Source: Edwardsiella tarda ATCC 15947 = NBRC 105688
GTDB lineage: Bacteria > Pseudomonadota > Gammaproteobacteria > Enterobacterales > Enterobacteriaceae
Length of the DNA: 64,000 nucleotides
Direction: 5' to 3'
NCBI RefSeq assembly: GCF_003113495.2
Contig: NZ_CP084506.1
Location: 2,542,001-2,606,000 of the forward strand
Part shown: piece by piece, positions 19,433-30,707 of the stretch
Numbering within the stretch: the stretch's first letter is position 1
Layout: each line of letters starts with the position of its first letter
The notes under the pieces: generated by a model
Database searches by the model: none
Seen by the model: the letters and a program-made list of their open reading frames with translations, nothing else
What the model was told of the DNA's origin: nothing
Program-made: the position numbers and the translations under genes

Positions 19433-20548
19433 TTAGGCAACGCGCAACGTCAGACGCAAATCGTCGCCGACGCGCGTGACCTCACTAAAAGCCAGCGACG
19501 GCGCATCGCCCAGGCGCTCCAGCCCGGGTAAGTGACATAGTCCTCGCGCCGCATCGCCCAACAGCTTCGGCGCCAGATAGACAATCAATTCATCGACCAC
19601 ACCCGCCTGTAACAGCGCACCGGCCAGGCGTGGACCCGCTTCGACCCACACACTGTTGATCTGCCGCTTGCCCAGTTGCATCATCAGCAACACCAGGTCC
19701 AATCCCGCGCCATTGCGCGGCAGCGACAACTGACTTACCGCCGACGGCCAAGCCTGTGTATCGGGCGTCTCGCGCGCCAGCAGGGTCTCCCCCGGTTGAG
19801 AGATCAGCCGATGTTGCGGCGTTACGCGATTATGGCTATCGACGATCACCCGCAACGGCTGGCGTAACCACTCACGCGGGTAGTGACGCTGTGTCTCGTC
19901 GTCTAACTCATCCCAGCGCACCGTCAGCGACGGATCATCGGCCAGCACCGTAGCGCTACTGCTTAAGATGGCCGAGCTCTGCGCCCGATAGCGCTGCACG
20001 TCGGCACGGGCGGCGGCAGAGGTGATCCATTGGCTCTCGCCAGACGCCATGGCGGTACGCCCATCCAGCGACGCGCCCAGCTTCAATTGGACATAGGGAA
20101 AACCGGTGCGCATACGCTTCAGGAAGCCCTTGTTGACCGCCTCGGCCTCGGCCAGCATCAGGCCATGGCGCACCTCGATGCCCGCCTGCTGCAAGCGATA
20201 CAGCCCGCGCCCTGCCACGTGTGGATTGGGATCCTGCATCGCCGCCACTACGCGGCTCACGCCGGCGGCGACCAGCGCGTCGGCACAGGGGGGAGTCCGG
20301 CCATGGTGACTACAGGGCTCCAGGGTGACATAAGCCGTGGCGCCACGCGCGCGTTCGCCAGCCATGCGTAACGCATGCACCTCGGCATGTGGCTCTCCGG
20401 CACGCAGGTGAAACCCTTCGCCGACGATTTGCCCGTCACGCACCAAAACACAACCGACATTAGGATTAGGGGTCGTCGTAAAACGACCGCGACGCGCCAG
20501 CTCGAAAGCGCGCGCCAGGTAGAATTCATCAGGATGGATAGCCGACAT
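19433..20548 (-). CDS. ribD: Bifunctional riboflavin deaminase/reductase RibD
   Basis: RibD deaminates the pyrimidine ring of the GTP-derived intermediate and then reduces its ribose. The 371-residue protein has an N-terminal zinc deaminase domain (HAEVHAL with zinc His and catalytic Glu, then EPCSHHGRTPPC with two zinc Cys; about residues 50-85) and a C-terminal reductase domain (LKLGASLDGRTAMASGES near residue 155 and VWVEAGPRLAGAL near 290-303). It lies 26 bases after nrdR, as in E. coli. Confidence 0.97.
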   Translation of the reverse strand: MSAIHPDEFYLARAFELARRGRFTTTPNPNVGCVLVRDGQIVGEGFHLRAGEPHAEVHALRMAGERARGATAYVTLEPCSHHGRTPPCADALVAAGVSRVVAAMQDPNPHVAGRGLYRLQQAGIEVRHGLMLAEAEAVNKGFLKRMRTGFPYVQLKLGASLDGRTAMASGESQWITSAAARADVQRYRAQSSAILSSSATVLADDPSLTVRWDELDDETQRHYPREWLRQPLRVIVDSHNRVTPQHRLISQPGETLLARETPDTQAWPSAVSQLSLPRNGAGLDLVLLMMQLGKRQINSVWVEAGPRLAGALLQAGVVDELIVYLAPKLLGDAARGLCHLPGLERLGDAPSLAFSEVTRVGDDLRLTLRVA

Positions 20549-20574
20549 CGTTACGATCTCCAGCGCTCGGGGCG

Positions 20575-21024
20575 CTACTCCTGCAAACGGGCGATCTCTT
20601 CGCCGAATTCGCGTACATCCTCAAAGCTGCGATAAACGGAGGCGAAACGGATATAGGCGACCTTATCGAGCCGCTTCAACGCATCCATCACCAGATTACC
20701 GACCATCTTGGTCTCCACCTCGCGCTCACCGGTCGCGCGCAATTGTGATTTAATCTGGCTGATAGCCATCTCGACATCGTCGGAGTTAACCGGACGCTTC
20801 TCCAGCGCCTTTAGCATGCCACTACGCAGCTTCTCTTCGTTGAAAGGTTCCCGCACACCGTTGCTCTTGACCACGCGCGGCATGACCAACTCGGCCACCT
20901 CGAAGGTGGTGAAACGCTCGTTACAAACCAGACACTGACGGCGGCGGCGTACCTGTGAGCCATCGCCCACCAGGCGTGAATCGATGACCTTGGTATCGAC
21001 AGCGGAACAAAACGGACAGTGCAT
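20575..21024 (-). CDS. nrdR: Ribonucleotide reductase repressor NrdR
   Basis: NrdR is an ATP/dATP-sensing repressor of ribonucleotide reductase operons. The start [17 protein letters not shown] gives 149 residues; an upstream in-frame extension of 73 codons has no family match and contains the secF terminator region. The zinc ribbon has Cys pairs at 3/6 and 31/34 (CPFC, CLVC), and the ATP-cone domain starts near residue 49 ([20 protein letters not shown]). It heads the riboflavin-nusB operon. Confidence 0.97.
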   Translation of the reverse strand: MHCPFCSAVDTKVIDSRLVGDGSQVRRRRQCLVCNERFTTFEVAELVMPRVVKSNGVREPFNEEKLRSGMLKALEKRPVNSDDVEMAISQIKSQLRATGEREVETKMVGNLVMDALKRLDKVAYIRFASVYRSFEDVREFGEEIARLQE

Positions 21025-21228
21025 AACTCTTCCTGAACGGCTTCGGGGTCGCCATAGTGTACCCTCAACGCCGCTGACAACAAAGGGCGACATCCCCCGC
21101 TTTGTAGGGAAAATCACAACGAATGGCACGAAAATCGGCTTTTCCCCACCCTCATCCTGCGTCTCTCCCCGCTCTGCTCGCCACGGAATACACGAAAAGC
21201 CAGCGGGTGATTCCCCTGGCTCCGCAAT

Positions 21229-21263
21229 AAAAAAATCCGCCATGCGGTGCCCCCCATGGCGGA
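21229..21263 (-). terminator. Terminator after secF
   Basis: A 9-bp stem (TCCGCCATG / CATGGCGGA) around a 10-base loop is followed on the minus strand by seven T. It closes the tgt-yajC-secD-secF transcription unit and separates it from nrdR. Confidence 0.85.
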
Positions 21264-21305
21264 TTCGCTAGCCTAAGCTAGGCCCTATTTAGCCTGCCGC
21301 GCCGC

Positions 21306-22274
21306 TTATGGCAACAGTGAAGGCTGATCGGCCCCCTCTTTCTCCACCTTCTGCTGCAGCATGTGTTCACGCTTCATGCCCAGCTTCAGCGCCAATGCGG
21401 ATGCCACATAAATGGAGGAGATGGTACCGATGGAGACCCCGATCAACATCGTCAGTGAGAAGCCTTTCAGCATCGCGCCACCGAAGATGTAGAGGCAGAG
21501 CACCACCACCAAGGTCGTCGCCGAGGTCATGATGGTACGGCTCAGGGTCTGTGTCAGCGAGACGTTCACGATCTCGTACGGTGTCCCGCGGCGGATCTTA
21601 CGGAAGTTCTCACGGATACGGTCGGAAACCACGATGCTGTCGTTGAGCGAGTAACCGATCACCGACATCAGCGATGCCACGATGGTCAGGTCGATCTCGA
21701 TATGGAACAACGACAGTACCCCGAGCGTAATGACCACGTCATGCGCCAACGCCAACACCGCACCGAGCGCCAGACGCCACTCGAAACGAAAGCCGACGTA
21801 GATCAGGATGCTGATCAGCGCCACCAGCAACGCCATGCCGCCGGCCTGCGCCAGATCGCTGCCCACGCTCGGACCGACGAACTCGATACGCTTGACCGAG
21901 GCGTCGCCATCGATGACCTGCTTGACCACCGCCACGACACGATTGCCCAGTTCCTGGCCTTCGTTGCCGCTAATCGGTGCCATACGGATCATGATGTCAC
22001 GGCTACTGCCGAAGTTCTGCACGACGGGCTCTTCGAAGCCTGACTTGACCAATGCCGCACGCATCGCATTGAGATCCGGCGCTTTCTCCACCGTCAGCTC
22101 AATCACCGTACCGCCGGTGAAATCCAGGCCCCAGTTGAACCCCTTCACATACATCACCAGGCAGGAAGCGAGCAGCAACAACCCGGAGATAGTGAAGGCA
22201 ACGTAGTCCCAGCGCATAAAGTCGATGACTTTACGCCCGTGGTTAAGTTGTTCAACGCTATAATCTTGTGCCAT
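21306..22274 (-). CDS. secF: Protein translocase subunit SecF
   Basis: SecF works with SecD to pull proteins across the inner membrane using the proton gradient. The 322-residue protein has one N-terminal membrane helix, the [16 protein letters not shown] motif after it, a periplasmic domain, and five more helices with [19 protein letters not shown] in the cytoplasmic loop. It is ten bases after secD. Length matches E. coli SecF. Confidence 0.97.
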   Translation of the reverse strand: MAQDYSVEQLNHGRKVIDFMRWDYVAFTISGLLLLASCLVMYVKGFNWGLDFTGGTVIELTVEKAPDLNAMRAALVKSGFEEPVVQNFGSSRDIMIRMAPISGNEGQELGNRVVAVVKQVIDGDASVKRIEFVGPSVGSDLAQAGGMALLVALISILIYVGFRFEWRLALGAVLALAHDVVITLGVLSLFHIEIDLTIVASLMSVIGYSLNDSIVVSDRIRENFRKIRRGTPYEIVNVSLTQTLSRTIMTSATTLVVVLCLYIFGGAMLKGFSLTMLIGVSIGTISSIYVASALALKLGMKREHMLQQKVEKEGADQPSLLP

Positions 22275-22284
22275 TCCCTACCCC

Positions 22285-24141
22285 TTAGATAGACAGCTTG
22301 TTGATGCGCTTGCCGCCGTACAGCAGGTTGACAATGGCGCGCGTACCGACAATGGCGGTAAACATCGAGGTCGCCACACCGATTGCGGTGGTAATAGCGA
22401 AGCCCTTGATGGAGCCGGTACCCACAGCGTACAGGATCACGGCGGTGATCAGCGTGGTCACGTTGGCGTCGATGATACTGGAGAACGCGCCCTTGTAGCC
22501 CTCATGGATCGCCTGCTGCACGGTTCGCCCGTTGCGCAGCTCCTCCTTGATACGCTCGTTAATCAACACGTTGGCATCCACCGCCACCGCCAAGGTCAAC
22601 ACGATCCCCGCGATGCCCGGCATGGTCAGGGTTGCCCCCGGTAGCAGCGACATCACCCCGACGATCATCACCAGGTTAGCCAGCAGCGCCGTCGTGGCGA
22701 TCAGGCCAAACTTCTTGTAGAACACCACCATGAAGATGATGGAGGCCACCAGACCCCACAGGCAGGCTTCCAGCCCCTGTTGGATGTTCTGCATCCCCAA
22801 GGTTGGGCCAATCGTCCGCTCTTCTACGATCTGAATCGGCGCGATCAACGCACCGGCACGCAACAGCAGAGAGAGCTGACGCGCCTCGGCCGGGTTATCG
22901 ATACCGGTGATACGGAAGCTATTCCCCAGACGCGACTGGATCGTCGCAACGTTGATCACCTCTTCCTGTTTCACCAGGATCGGCTTGCCGTTGGCATCTT
23001 TCTTGCCGCTGTCCTTATACTCCACGAACAGGGTCGCCATCGGCTTACCGATGTTGTCCTTGGTGAAGTTAGACATGGTACTGCCGCCAGCGCTATCGAG
23101 AGAGATGTTAACCTGCGGACGGTTAAACTCATCCTGGCTGGAGGTCGAGTCGGTGATGTGGTCACCGGTCAGGATCACACGCTTGTACAGCACCACCGGA
23201 CGACCGTCGCGGGTATACTTCACTTCGGAGTCGCCCGGAACACGCCCACTCGCAGCGGCCTGAGCATCTACGTTGCCGTTCACCAGACGGAATTCCAAGG
23301 TGGCGGTGGCCCCCAGGATCTCCTTGGCACGCGCGGTGTCTTGGATCCCCGGCAGTTCGACGACGATACGGTCGGCGCCCTGACGCTGCACCAACGGCTC
23401 GGCGACGCCCAACTGGTTCACACGGTTACGCAGGATGTTGATGTTCTGCTGTACGGCGTACTCGCGTGCCTCACGCAGGCGATCGTCGCTCATCACCGCC
23501 TTCAGCGTGGTATCACCCACATTGCTGAAGACCAGATCGCGATGGCGTGACGACAGGTAGTCGTTGGCCTGGTTACGCGCGGCGGAATCGCGGAAATGGA
23601 TCTCTACGCCACCGCTGGAGGGATCGGGCAGCTTACGAATGGTGGAATAGGCGATGCCTTTCTCACGCAGATCGCTGCGCAGGGTGTCCATGGTCTGCTC
23701 TTGCAGCTTGCTCAGCGCAGTATCCATGTCAACTTGCATCAAGAAATGCACACCACCACGCAGGTCGAGACCCAACTTCATCGGCTCAGCACCGATCATC
23801 TCCATCCACTTCGGCGTAGCGGGAGCCAGGTTCAGCGCCACGACATATTTGTCACCCAGCGTGTCGACCAGCGCCTCGCGCGCCCGCAGCTGAATGTCGG
23901 TATCAGTAAAGCGTGCCAGGATGGCACCATTTTCCAGCGCAATGGATTTGCTGGGGATATGCTGTTTTTCCAGCACATCACGGACTTGGACCAGTGTTGA
24001 CTCACTGGCGGCGACACCGCGCGCGCCAGTGATTTGAACAGCCGGATCCTCGCCATAAAGGTTAGGGAGCGCATATAGCAGACCGATGACCAACGCCACG
24101 ATCAGCATGATGTACTTCCACAAAGGATAACGGTTTAACAC
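22285..24141 (-). CDS. secD: Protein translocase subunit SecD
   Basis: SecD is the large partner of SecF. The 618-residue protein begins [17 protein letters not shown] with the first membrane helix. A long periplasmic part with [16 protein letters not shown] (about residues 122-137) follows, then five C-terminal helices including [18 protein letters not shown], which carries the conserved proton-path Asp. It lies between yajC and secF in the standard order. Confidence 0.97.
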   Translation of the reverse strand: MLNRYPLWKYIMLIVALVIGLLYALPNLYGEDPAVQITGARGVAASESTLVQVRDVLEKQHIPSKSIALENGAILARFTDTDIQLRAREALVDTLGDKYVVALNLAPATPKWMEMIGAEPMKLGLDLRGGVHFLMQVDMDTALSKLQEQTMDTLRSDLREKGIAYSTIRKLPDPSSGGVEIHFRDSAARNQANDYLSSRHRDLVFSNVGDTTLKAVMSDDRLREAREYAVQQNINILRNRVNQLGVAEPLVQRQGADRIVVELPGIQDTARAKEILGATATLEFRLVNGNVDAQAAASGRVPGDSEVKYTRDGRPVVLYKRVILTGDHITDSTSSQDEFNRPQVNISLDSAGGSTMSNFTKDNIGKPMATLFVEYKDSGKKDANGKPILVKQEEVINVATIQSRLGNSFRITGIDNPAEARQLSLLLRAGALIAPIQIVEERTIGPTLGMQNIQQGLEACLWGLVASIIFMVVFYKKFGLIATTALLANLVMIVGVMSLLPGATLTMPGIAGIVLTLAVAVDANVLINERIKEELRNGRTVQQAIHEGYKGAFSSIIDANVTTLITAVILYAVGTGSIKGFAITTAIGVATSMFTAIVGTRAIVNLLYGGKRINKLSI

Positions 24142-24168
24142 GGCAGTTCCCTTAGGGAAAATCGAAAA

Positions 24169-24501
24169 TTACAGCGCTTTCATCGTACCTTTCGGCAGGA
24201 CAGCGGTCACGAAGTCACGCTTGATGATCACTTCGGTAGTGTCATTCAGCGCAATGGCGATGTAGCCGGTTTCAGCCACTTTGGTCACACGGCCGATCAG
24301 ACCACCGTTGGTCAACACTTCATCACCCTTGCCGATGGAATCCATCAGTTTCTTATGTTCCTTGGCGCGTTTTTGCTGCGGACGCAGGATCATAAAGTAG
24401 AAAATCAGGCCGAATACCACCAGCATGATCACCAGAGAGTACGGACTACCCTGCGCCGGAGCCCCTGCAGATGCAACAGCGTCAGAAATGAATAAACTCA
24501 T
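24169..24501 (-). CDS. yajC: Sec translocon accessory protein YajC
   Basis: YajC is a small single-span protein that associates with SecDF and with AcrB. The start MSLFISDAVASAGAPAQGSP gives 110 residues, the E. coli length. The membrane helix VIMLVVFGLIFYFMILRPQQ is followed by a basic cytoplasmic domain with DEVLTNGGLIGRVTKV. The spacer to tgt is about 140 bases with no obvious terminator. Confidence 0.97.
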   Translation of the reverse strand: MSLFISDAVASAGAPAQGSPYSLVIMLVVFGLIFYFMILRPQQKRAKEHKKLMDSIGKGDEVLTNGGLIGRVTKVAETGYIAIALNDTTEVIIKRDFVTAVLPKGTMKAL

Positions 24502-24639
24502 CGAAATATCCCTCATTAATTACTATAGATAGCAACAACACACTGCCAAAGCACTGTAAGTGCATTAAATCGGCCGGATCCATTTCCCGACCGATCTAAC
24601 TTTTTTACGCGGCCTGCCTATCCCTCTGCCCGATCGGCA

Positions 24640-25812
<1,173 letters not shown>

Positions 25813-25920
25813 TCATGCCCTACCGGCACACCCGACTCAGCGGGAAACCGGTCCTGCCAGCGCCGTTTGGCGCTGCATTCAGGCGAAAAATGACCCGCCG
25901 CAAGGCGGGCCGCGTAACGA

Positions 25921-26994
25921 TCAGGCTGATACGATCGTCTCCTGCTCAGCCTGCGGATTACGGGTAATATACATGGCATCCCCGTAACTAAAGAAACGAT
26001 ATTGCTGCGCCACCGCCTCATGATAGGCATCCAGCGTATGGCGATAACCGGCGAAGGCCGAGACCAACATGATCAGCGTGGACTCCGGCAGGTGGAAGTT
26101 GGTGATCAGCGCGTCGATCACCTGATAGTGATAGCCCGGATAGATAAAGATCTGCGTATCATCAAAGAAAGGGGCGATCAAGGCCGACTGACTGGCCGCC
26201 GCCGCGCTCTCCAATGAACGTACCGAGGTAGTGCCGACGGCAATGACACGGTTACCGCGCGCCTTACAGGCCAGCACCGCATCGACCACCGCCTGTGGGA
26301 CTTCGGCATACTCTGAGTGCATCACATGATCTTCGATGCTCTCCACCCGTACCGGCTGGAAGGTGCCCGCCCCGACATGCAGGGTCACAAAGGCCATCTC
26401 CACCCCCTTGGCACGCAGACGATCGAGCAACGGCTGATCGAAGTGCAGGCCGGCGGTCGGCGCCGCCACCGCGCCCGGGCGGGTGCTGTATACCGTCTGA
26501 TAGAGTTCGCGATCCGCCTCGTCGTCGGGACGATCGATATAGGGCGGCAACGGCATATGACCGGCAGCATTGAGGATGGTCAACACATCACGCTCATCCT
26601 CGAAACCCAATTCGAATAAGGTATCGTGGCGCGCCAACATGGTGGCACGGATCTCCTCGTTGTCGCCCAGCAACAACGCGGCACCGGGCTTCGGCGCCTT
26701 AGAGGCCCGCACATGCGCCAATACGCGCGCGCGATCCAGCACTCGCTCAACCAGCACCTCGATCTTGCCACCGCTCTCCTTACGGCCAAACAGACGCGCC
26801 GGGATCACCCGGGTGTTGTTGAAGACCAGCAGATCGCCCGGTTGCAGCTTGTCGACGATGTCGGTGAATACCCCATGCTCCCGCTTACCCGTCGGCCCAT
26901 CCAACGACAGCAAACGGCAGGCGCTACGCTGTGCTTGCGGATAACGGGCAATCAATTCATCGGGCAATTCAAAGGTAAAGTCGGACACACGCAT
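25921..26994 (-). CDS. queA: S-adenosylmethionine:tRNA ribosyltransferase-isomerase
   Basis: QueA transfers the ribosyl part of S-adenosylmethionine to preQ1-modified tRNA to make epoxyqueuosine. The 357-residue protein opens [16 protein letters not shown]. Conserved blocks include [49 protein letters not shown] and [19 protein letters not shown]. It sits upstream of tgt with a spacer of about 140 bases, the standard enterobacterial order. Confidence 0.97.
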   Translation of the reverse strand: MRVSDFTFELPDELIARYPQAQRSACRLLSLDGPTGKREHGVFTDIVDKLQPGDLLVFNNTRVIPARLFGRKESGGKIEVLVERVLDRARVLAHVRASKAPKPGAALLLGDNEEIRATMLARHDTLFELGFEDERDVLTILNAAGHMPLPPYIDRPDDEADRELYQTVYSTRPGAVAAPTAGLHFDQPLLDRLRAKGVEMAFVTLHVGAGTFQPVRVESIEDHVMHSEYAEVPQAVVDAVLACKARGNRVIAVGTTSVRSLESAAAASQSALIAPFFDDTQIFIYPGYHYQVIDALITNFHLPESTLIMLVSAFAGYRHTLDAYHEAVAQQYRFFSYGDAMYITRNPQAEQETIVSA

Positions 26995-27157
26995 GGTTTG
27001 GTTTCACTATATAATTGACAGTAATACGCCGAAGACAGGCGGCTTAGTCTAGAGCCGGCGGCGATAGGCTGCAACCGCAGATGCCGCCCCACGACAAATT
27101 AGCGTGAAAAACCAACGCGGACTGGCTCAGCGCCCGCCCCTCCCTTATACTCGGCGG

Positions 27158-27739
27158 ATGAATTTCCTCGCCCATCTTCACCTTGCCGCCCTGGCGGACA
27201 GCTCACTCCTCGGCAATCTGTTAGCCGACTTCGTGCGCGGCGATCCCCAGCCCTATTACGACGGCGACGTCTGCGCCGGTATCCGCATGCATCGTCGCAT
27301 CGATCGCATCACGGATGGGCTGCCGCAAGTGCGCGCCGCACGAACCGGGTTTAGCGACGCCTGTCGGCGCGTCGCACCGATCACGCTGGATATCGTCTGG
27401 GACCACTTCCTGGCTCGCCATTGGACACGCCTGGAACCGCAGCAATCGCTGGATCATTTTGTCGCTCACGCGGCGCACACCATCCTGCCCCAGTTAGAGG
27501 GGACCCCCGAGAGCTTTCAACGGCTCAATCACCATCTCTGGCAGGAGCGCTGGCTACTGCGTTACGCCGAGTTACCCTTCCTCGCACGCGTGCTGCATGG
27601 GATGGCGCAACGCCGCCCTCGCTTGGCCGCCCTCAGCGACTCCTTTAGCGATATCGAACGCAACTACAGCCAACTCGAGCGACAATTCTGGGATTTCTAT
27701 CCACAAATGATGCAACAAGCGCGAGAACGCGCGCTGTAA
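27158..27739 (+). CDS. acpH: Acyl carrier protein phosphodiesterase
   Basis: AcpH removes the 4'-phosphopantetheine arm from acyl carrier protein. The start [28 protein letters not shown] gives 193 residues, the E. coli length. It is the family motif, with [12 protein letters not shown] further on carrying the metal-binding His and Asp. The start lacks a strong ribosome site, so expression may be low. It is divergent from queA, as in E. coli. Confidence 0.95.
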   Translation: MNFLAHLHLAALADSSLLGNLLADFVRGDPQPYYDGDVCAGIRMHRRIDRITDGLPQVRAARTGFSDACRRVAPITLDIVWDHFLARHWTRLEPQQSLDHFVAHAAHTILPQLEGTPESFQRLNHHLWQERWLLRYAELPFLARVLHGMAQRRPRLAALSDSFSDIERNYSQLERQFWDFYPQMMQQARERAL

Positions 27740-27836
27740 TCCTTACCTGACATCGAAAGGACATTTTGATAACAGAATTCACACAGAAAGGATTGCTAAA
27801 ATACGACGTTGCGTTATGGTTTTAGCACTGTTAGGC

Positions 27837-27928
27837 CTAGATTGACGGCAATCTAGCCATCAAACGCAAAGGATGATTGGTGCAGGCTATCATATCGATT
27901 GGTGTTTCACGCTTTATTTACAAACACC
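27837..27928 (+). promoter_or_regulatory. Two inverted repeats upstream of the peroxiredoxin gene
   Basis: The 256-base region before the peroxiredoxin gene holds a perfect hairpin at 27837-27856 (CTAGATTG, loop ACGG, CAATCTAG) and a wider inverted repeat at 27901-27928 (GGTGTTT, 14 bases, AAACACC). Neither matches an OxyR consensus that I can recall. They may be operator or leader elements. Confidence 0.4.
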
Positions 27929-27995
27929 GACTTCGTATAGTTGTTGCCAGTTAAAGATTATATAACCTATTGAATACTATTTAACGGGAGTTATT

Positions 27996-28598
27996 ATGGT
28001 CCTGGTTTCTCGTCAAGCACCTGACTTTACCGCTGCCGCCGTGATGGGTAACGGCGAAATCGTTGATAAATTCAACTTTAAAGCATTCACCCAGGGTAAA
28101 CCGACCGTGGTGTTCTTCTGGCCGATGGACTTCACCTTCGTCTGCCCGTCAGAATTGATCGCCTTCGATCACCGTTATAAAGAATTCCAGGCGCGCGGCG
28201 TCGAAGTGGTCGGCGTCTCTATGGACTCCGAGTTTGTCCACAACGCCTGGCGTAAAACACCGGTCGACAAAGGCGGTATCGGCGAAGTTCAATACCCGCT
28301 GGTTGCCGATGTGAAGCATGAAATCATGCGTGCTTACGGCATCGAACATCCGGAAGAGGGCGTCGCACTGCGTGGCTCCTTCCTGATCGACAAAGACGGT
28401 ATCGTGCGCCACCAGGTAGTCAACGATCTGCCGCTGGGACGTAACGTCGATGAGATGCTGCGTATGGTCGATGCCATGCAGTTCCACGAAGAGCACGGCG
28501 ATGTTTGCCCGGCTCAGTGGGAAAAAGGCAAAGCTGGCATGGGCGCCTCTCCGGACGGCGTCGCCAAATACCTGACTGAAAACGCCGATCAGCTGTAA
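27996..28598 (+). CDS. Typical 2-Cys peroxiredoxin (AhpC/Prx1 type)
   Basis: Reduces hydrogen peroxide and organic peroxides with a catalytic Cys that is later joined to a resolving Cys. The 200-residue protein has the peroxidatic site DFTFVCPSEL (Cys near residue 50), a GV(E/V)VVGVSMDSEF block, and the resolving Cys in HGDVCPAQW (near residue 170). Its length and VCP motif fit the eukaryote-like Prx1/TSA branch as much as E. coli AhpC. No ahpF reductase gene is near, so thioredoxin may be the reductant. E. coli has no such gene between acpH and malZ. A clear terminator follows. Confidence 0.93.
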   Translation: MVLVSRQAPDFTAAAVMGNGEIVDKFNFKAFTQGKPTVVFFWPMDFTFVCPSELIAFDHRYKEFQARGVEVVGVSMDSEFVHNAWRKTPVDKGGIGEVQYPLVADVKHEIMRAYGIEHPEEGVALRGSFLIDKDGIVRHQVVNDLPLGRNVDEMLRMVDAMQFHEEHGDVCPAQWEKGKAGMGASPDGVAKYLTENADQL

Positions 28599-28619
28599 TC
28601 CATCCTATCGGTGAGTAAA

Positions 28620-28648
28620 GAAAGCGGCCTTATGGCCGCTTTCTTGTT
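28620..28648 (+). terminator. Terminator after the peroxiredoxin gene
   Basis: A perfect 10-bp stem (GAAAGCGGCC / GGCCGCTTTC) with loop TTAT, then TTGTT. It lies in the 68-base gap to the convergent malZ stop and the stem's A-rich 5' side may let it serve both strands. Confidence 0.85.
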
Positions 28649-28666
28649 ATTCCCCCGCCCGCTCAC

Positions 28667-30457
28667 TCAATGGCGCAGTAACCACAGGCTCGCGCTCTCG
28701 GCGGCAAGGTCGAGCGACATCTCCTGCGCGCCAGCGTCGAGTTCTCCCTCGCCACAGAGCAAACGCCACGTGCCATGAGGCAACAAAGGCGTATACGGTA
28801 CGCTCAACGTAGCGCGCCCGGTGCGCCGAATGGCGATCAGCAGATGCTCATCTTGCCACTGACGAATGAATAGCAACGACTCCTCATCGGCATGGATCAC
28901 CCGGCAACCACCACGGCGTAACGCGGTATACTGCCTACGCAGCGCGGCCAACTGACGGCACAACGTCAATAAGGTCATATCCCAACGGGACGTCTCCCAG
29001 GGAAACGGCGCGCGACAATAGGGATCGTTGCCCCCCGCTAGGCCGATCTCATCACCGTAGTAGAGACAAGGCACCCCGATCCAGGTGAATAGCCAAGTCA
29101 GCGCCAAGCGCATCCGCGCATAATTGCCCTGTAGCAGGGTGAGGAAGCGAGCGGTATCGTGGCTATCCAATTGGTTAAACTGGCACAACTGCTGTTGCTG
29201 ACTCAACCCGGCGCGATAACGCTCCATCCATTCGGCGCAATCCGCCGCCGTCAATTGTATCGGTTGATAGGCGACGTCTATACCGGCCAGAAAGGCGCGG
29301 AGCGGTAAGGCGAAGCCCATGTAATTCATCGCCCCATCCTCAACCCCGGCCTGTAACCAACGGCGCGCATCACCGAAGTGTTCGCCCAGCACATAGCCCT
29401 GAGGATTCTCCGCTTTCACGGTCTGATAAATCCCCGCCAGATGCGTAAGATTAGCGCGCGCGCTGCCCCCCTCGCCCAGCATATGAACCACGTCTAAGCG
29501 CCAACCATCAATGGCATAGGGCGGACGCAGCCAATGACGCACCACACTATCCTGATCACGATAGATACGATCGACGACCCCAGGACTGGCATAATCCAGC
29601 TTGGGCAACGAGGCTTCGCCCTTCCAGCCTAACGCCTGCCCCGCGCTATCGAAGGTATAGTACTCACGCTGTGGAGAGTCGGGGTGATGGCACGCCCCCG
29701 TCTCCCCCTGTCGGTGACGGTCAAACCACGGGTGGCTATCCCCGGTGTGATTGAAGACGCCATCCAGGATCAGACGCATGCCGGCATCGTGGGTCGCCTG
29801 GCGTAGGCGAATCAACGCCGCATCCCCACCGAGACACGCATCGACATGGTCATAATCGGCCGTGTCATACTTATGGTTGCTCGGCGCCGTGAAGATGGGA
29901 TTGAGGTATAAGGCATCGACTCCCAGCGCCTGGAGATAGGGGAGCCGCTCGATGATCCCGTCGAGATCACCGCCGTAGCGGGTATAACCATCCGTCGACT
30001 CATCCAATGGCGCATCCCAGGCCCGCACGCCCTGCGCCGCTTCATCTCGCTGGCCGGAGGCGCGGGCGAAACGGTCGGGAAAGATCTGGTAAAACAGGCG
30101 ATCCGCGACCCACTGGGGATAGGGAGAGGGGTCGCTCACGGCAAACTGCTCCGTCTGTCCCGGCGGGATGCTCTGGAGACCGGTTGGCGTCAGCCAACAC
30201 TGCCGATCGGCCCACAACAGCTTAAAGCAGTAGCGCCGCAACGCCTCTCCCTCCGCCAGCGTCAAACGGGCGCGATACACGACATACGGCGGATGTTGCC
30301 GCGGGCTCATCGCCAGCAGCCACTCTTCATTGTCCGGTTCGCAACGCAGTAAGACGTGTTGCGGCAGCGTCGCGCCCGCCAGCCACAACGTCACCTCCAA
30401 CGCCTCTCCATGCCGGCGCAGATAAGGCGCGACCGGTAAGTGCCAGGCATTCAGCAT
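28667..30457 (-). CDS. malZ: Maltodextrin glucosidase
   Basis: MalZ is a cytoplasmic GH13 enzyme that removes glucose from the reducing end of maltodextrins. The 596-residue protein is close to the E. coli length. After an N-terminal beta domain the barrel has region I DGVFNHTG (232-239), the nucleophile Asp 322 in GWRLDVVHM, the acid/base Glu 359 in LGEHFG, and Asp 434 in LDSHDTARF, so the active site is intact. In E. coli the gene is MalT-controlled; two MalT-box-like sequences lie about 80-100 bases upstream. No other mal gene is in the window. Confidence 0.95.
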   Translation of the reverse strand: MLNAWHLPVAPYLRRHGEALEVTLWLAGATLPQHVLLRCEPDNEEWLLAMSPRQHPPYVVYRARLTLAEGEALRRYCFKLLWADRQCWLTPTGLQSIPPGQTEQFAVSDPSPYPQWVADRLFYQIFPDRFARASGQRDEAAQGVRAWDAPLDESTDGYTRYGGDLDGIIERLPYLQALGVDALYLNPIFTAPSNHKYDTADYDHVDACLGGDAALIRLRQATHDAGMRLILDGVFNHTGDSHPWFDRHRQGETGACHHPDSPQREYYTFDSAGQALGWKGEASLPKLDYASPGVVDRIYRDQDSVVRHWLRPPYAIDGWRLDVVHMLGEGGSARANLTHLAGIYQTVKAENPQGYVLGEHFGDARRWLQAGVEDGAMNYMGFALPLRAFLAGIDVAYQPIQLTAADCAEWMERYRAGLSQQQQLCQFNQLDSHDTARFLTLLQGNYARMRLALTWLFTWIGVPCLYYGDEIGLAGGNDPYCRAPFPWETSRWDMTLLTLCRQLAALRRQYTALRRGGCRVIHADEESLLFIRQWQDEHLLIAIRRTGRATLSVPYTPLLPHGTWRLLCGEGELDAGAQEMSLDLAAESASLWLLRH

Positions 30458-30537
30458 ACTTCCCTCTCCCTTTTCGCTCAGATAGGCCGATCATGGCAGC
30501 TCTTTCTCACGCCGCCTCCTCTATTATCTCCTTTTCG

Positions 30538-30560
30538 AGGGAGGAGCCGGGGGGAGGAGA
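30538..30560 (+). promoter_or_regulatory. Tandem MalT-box-like sequences upstream of malZ
   Basis: Two direct repeats, AGGGAGGAGC at 30538-30547 and GGGGAGGAGA at 30551-30560, match the MalT box GGGGA(T/G)GAGG at 8 and 9 of 10 positions, thirteen bases apart. The region is purine-rich, so chance resemblance is a real possibility. Confidence 0.4.
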
Positions 30561-30707
30561 GACGATAATGGGCAATAATTTTTTGTAAGTCAGTGTCAAG
30601 TAAAGAGAAAATGGGTTGACTGACGCTAAACAGCCGTTAGCCTATGCGCAGGGATGCTATCCCGCCATATTCCCCACGATGCATCATGAGAAGATAAAGG
30701 AGCCTGC

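Noticed and set aside
22780..23550. A 256-codon open frame opposite secD
   Set aside because: Shadow of secD with no ribosome site and no family match.
27740..27995. An OxyR site before the peroxiredoxin gene
   Set aside because: I looked for the spaced ATAG/CTAT pattern and found only isolated pieces with wrong spacing.
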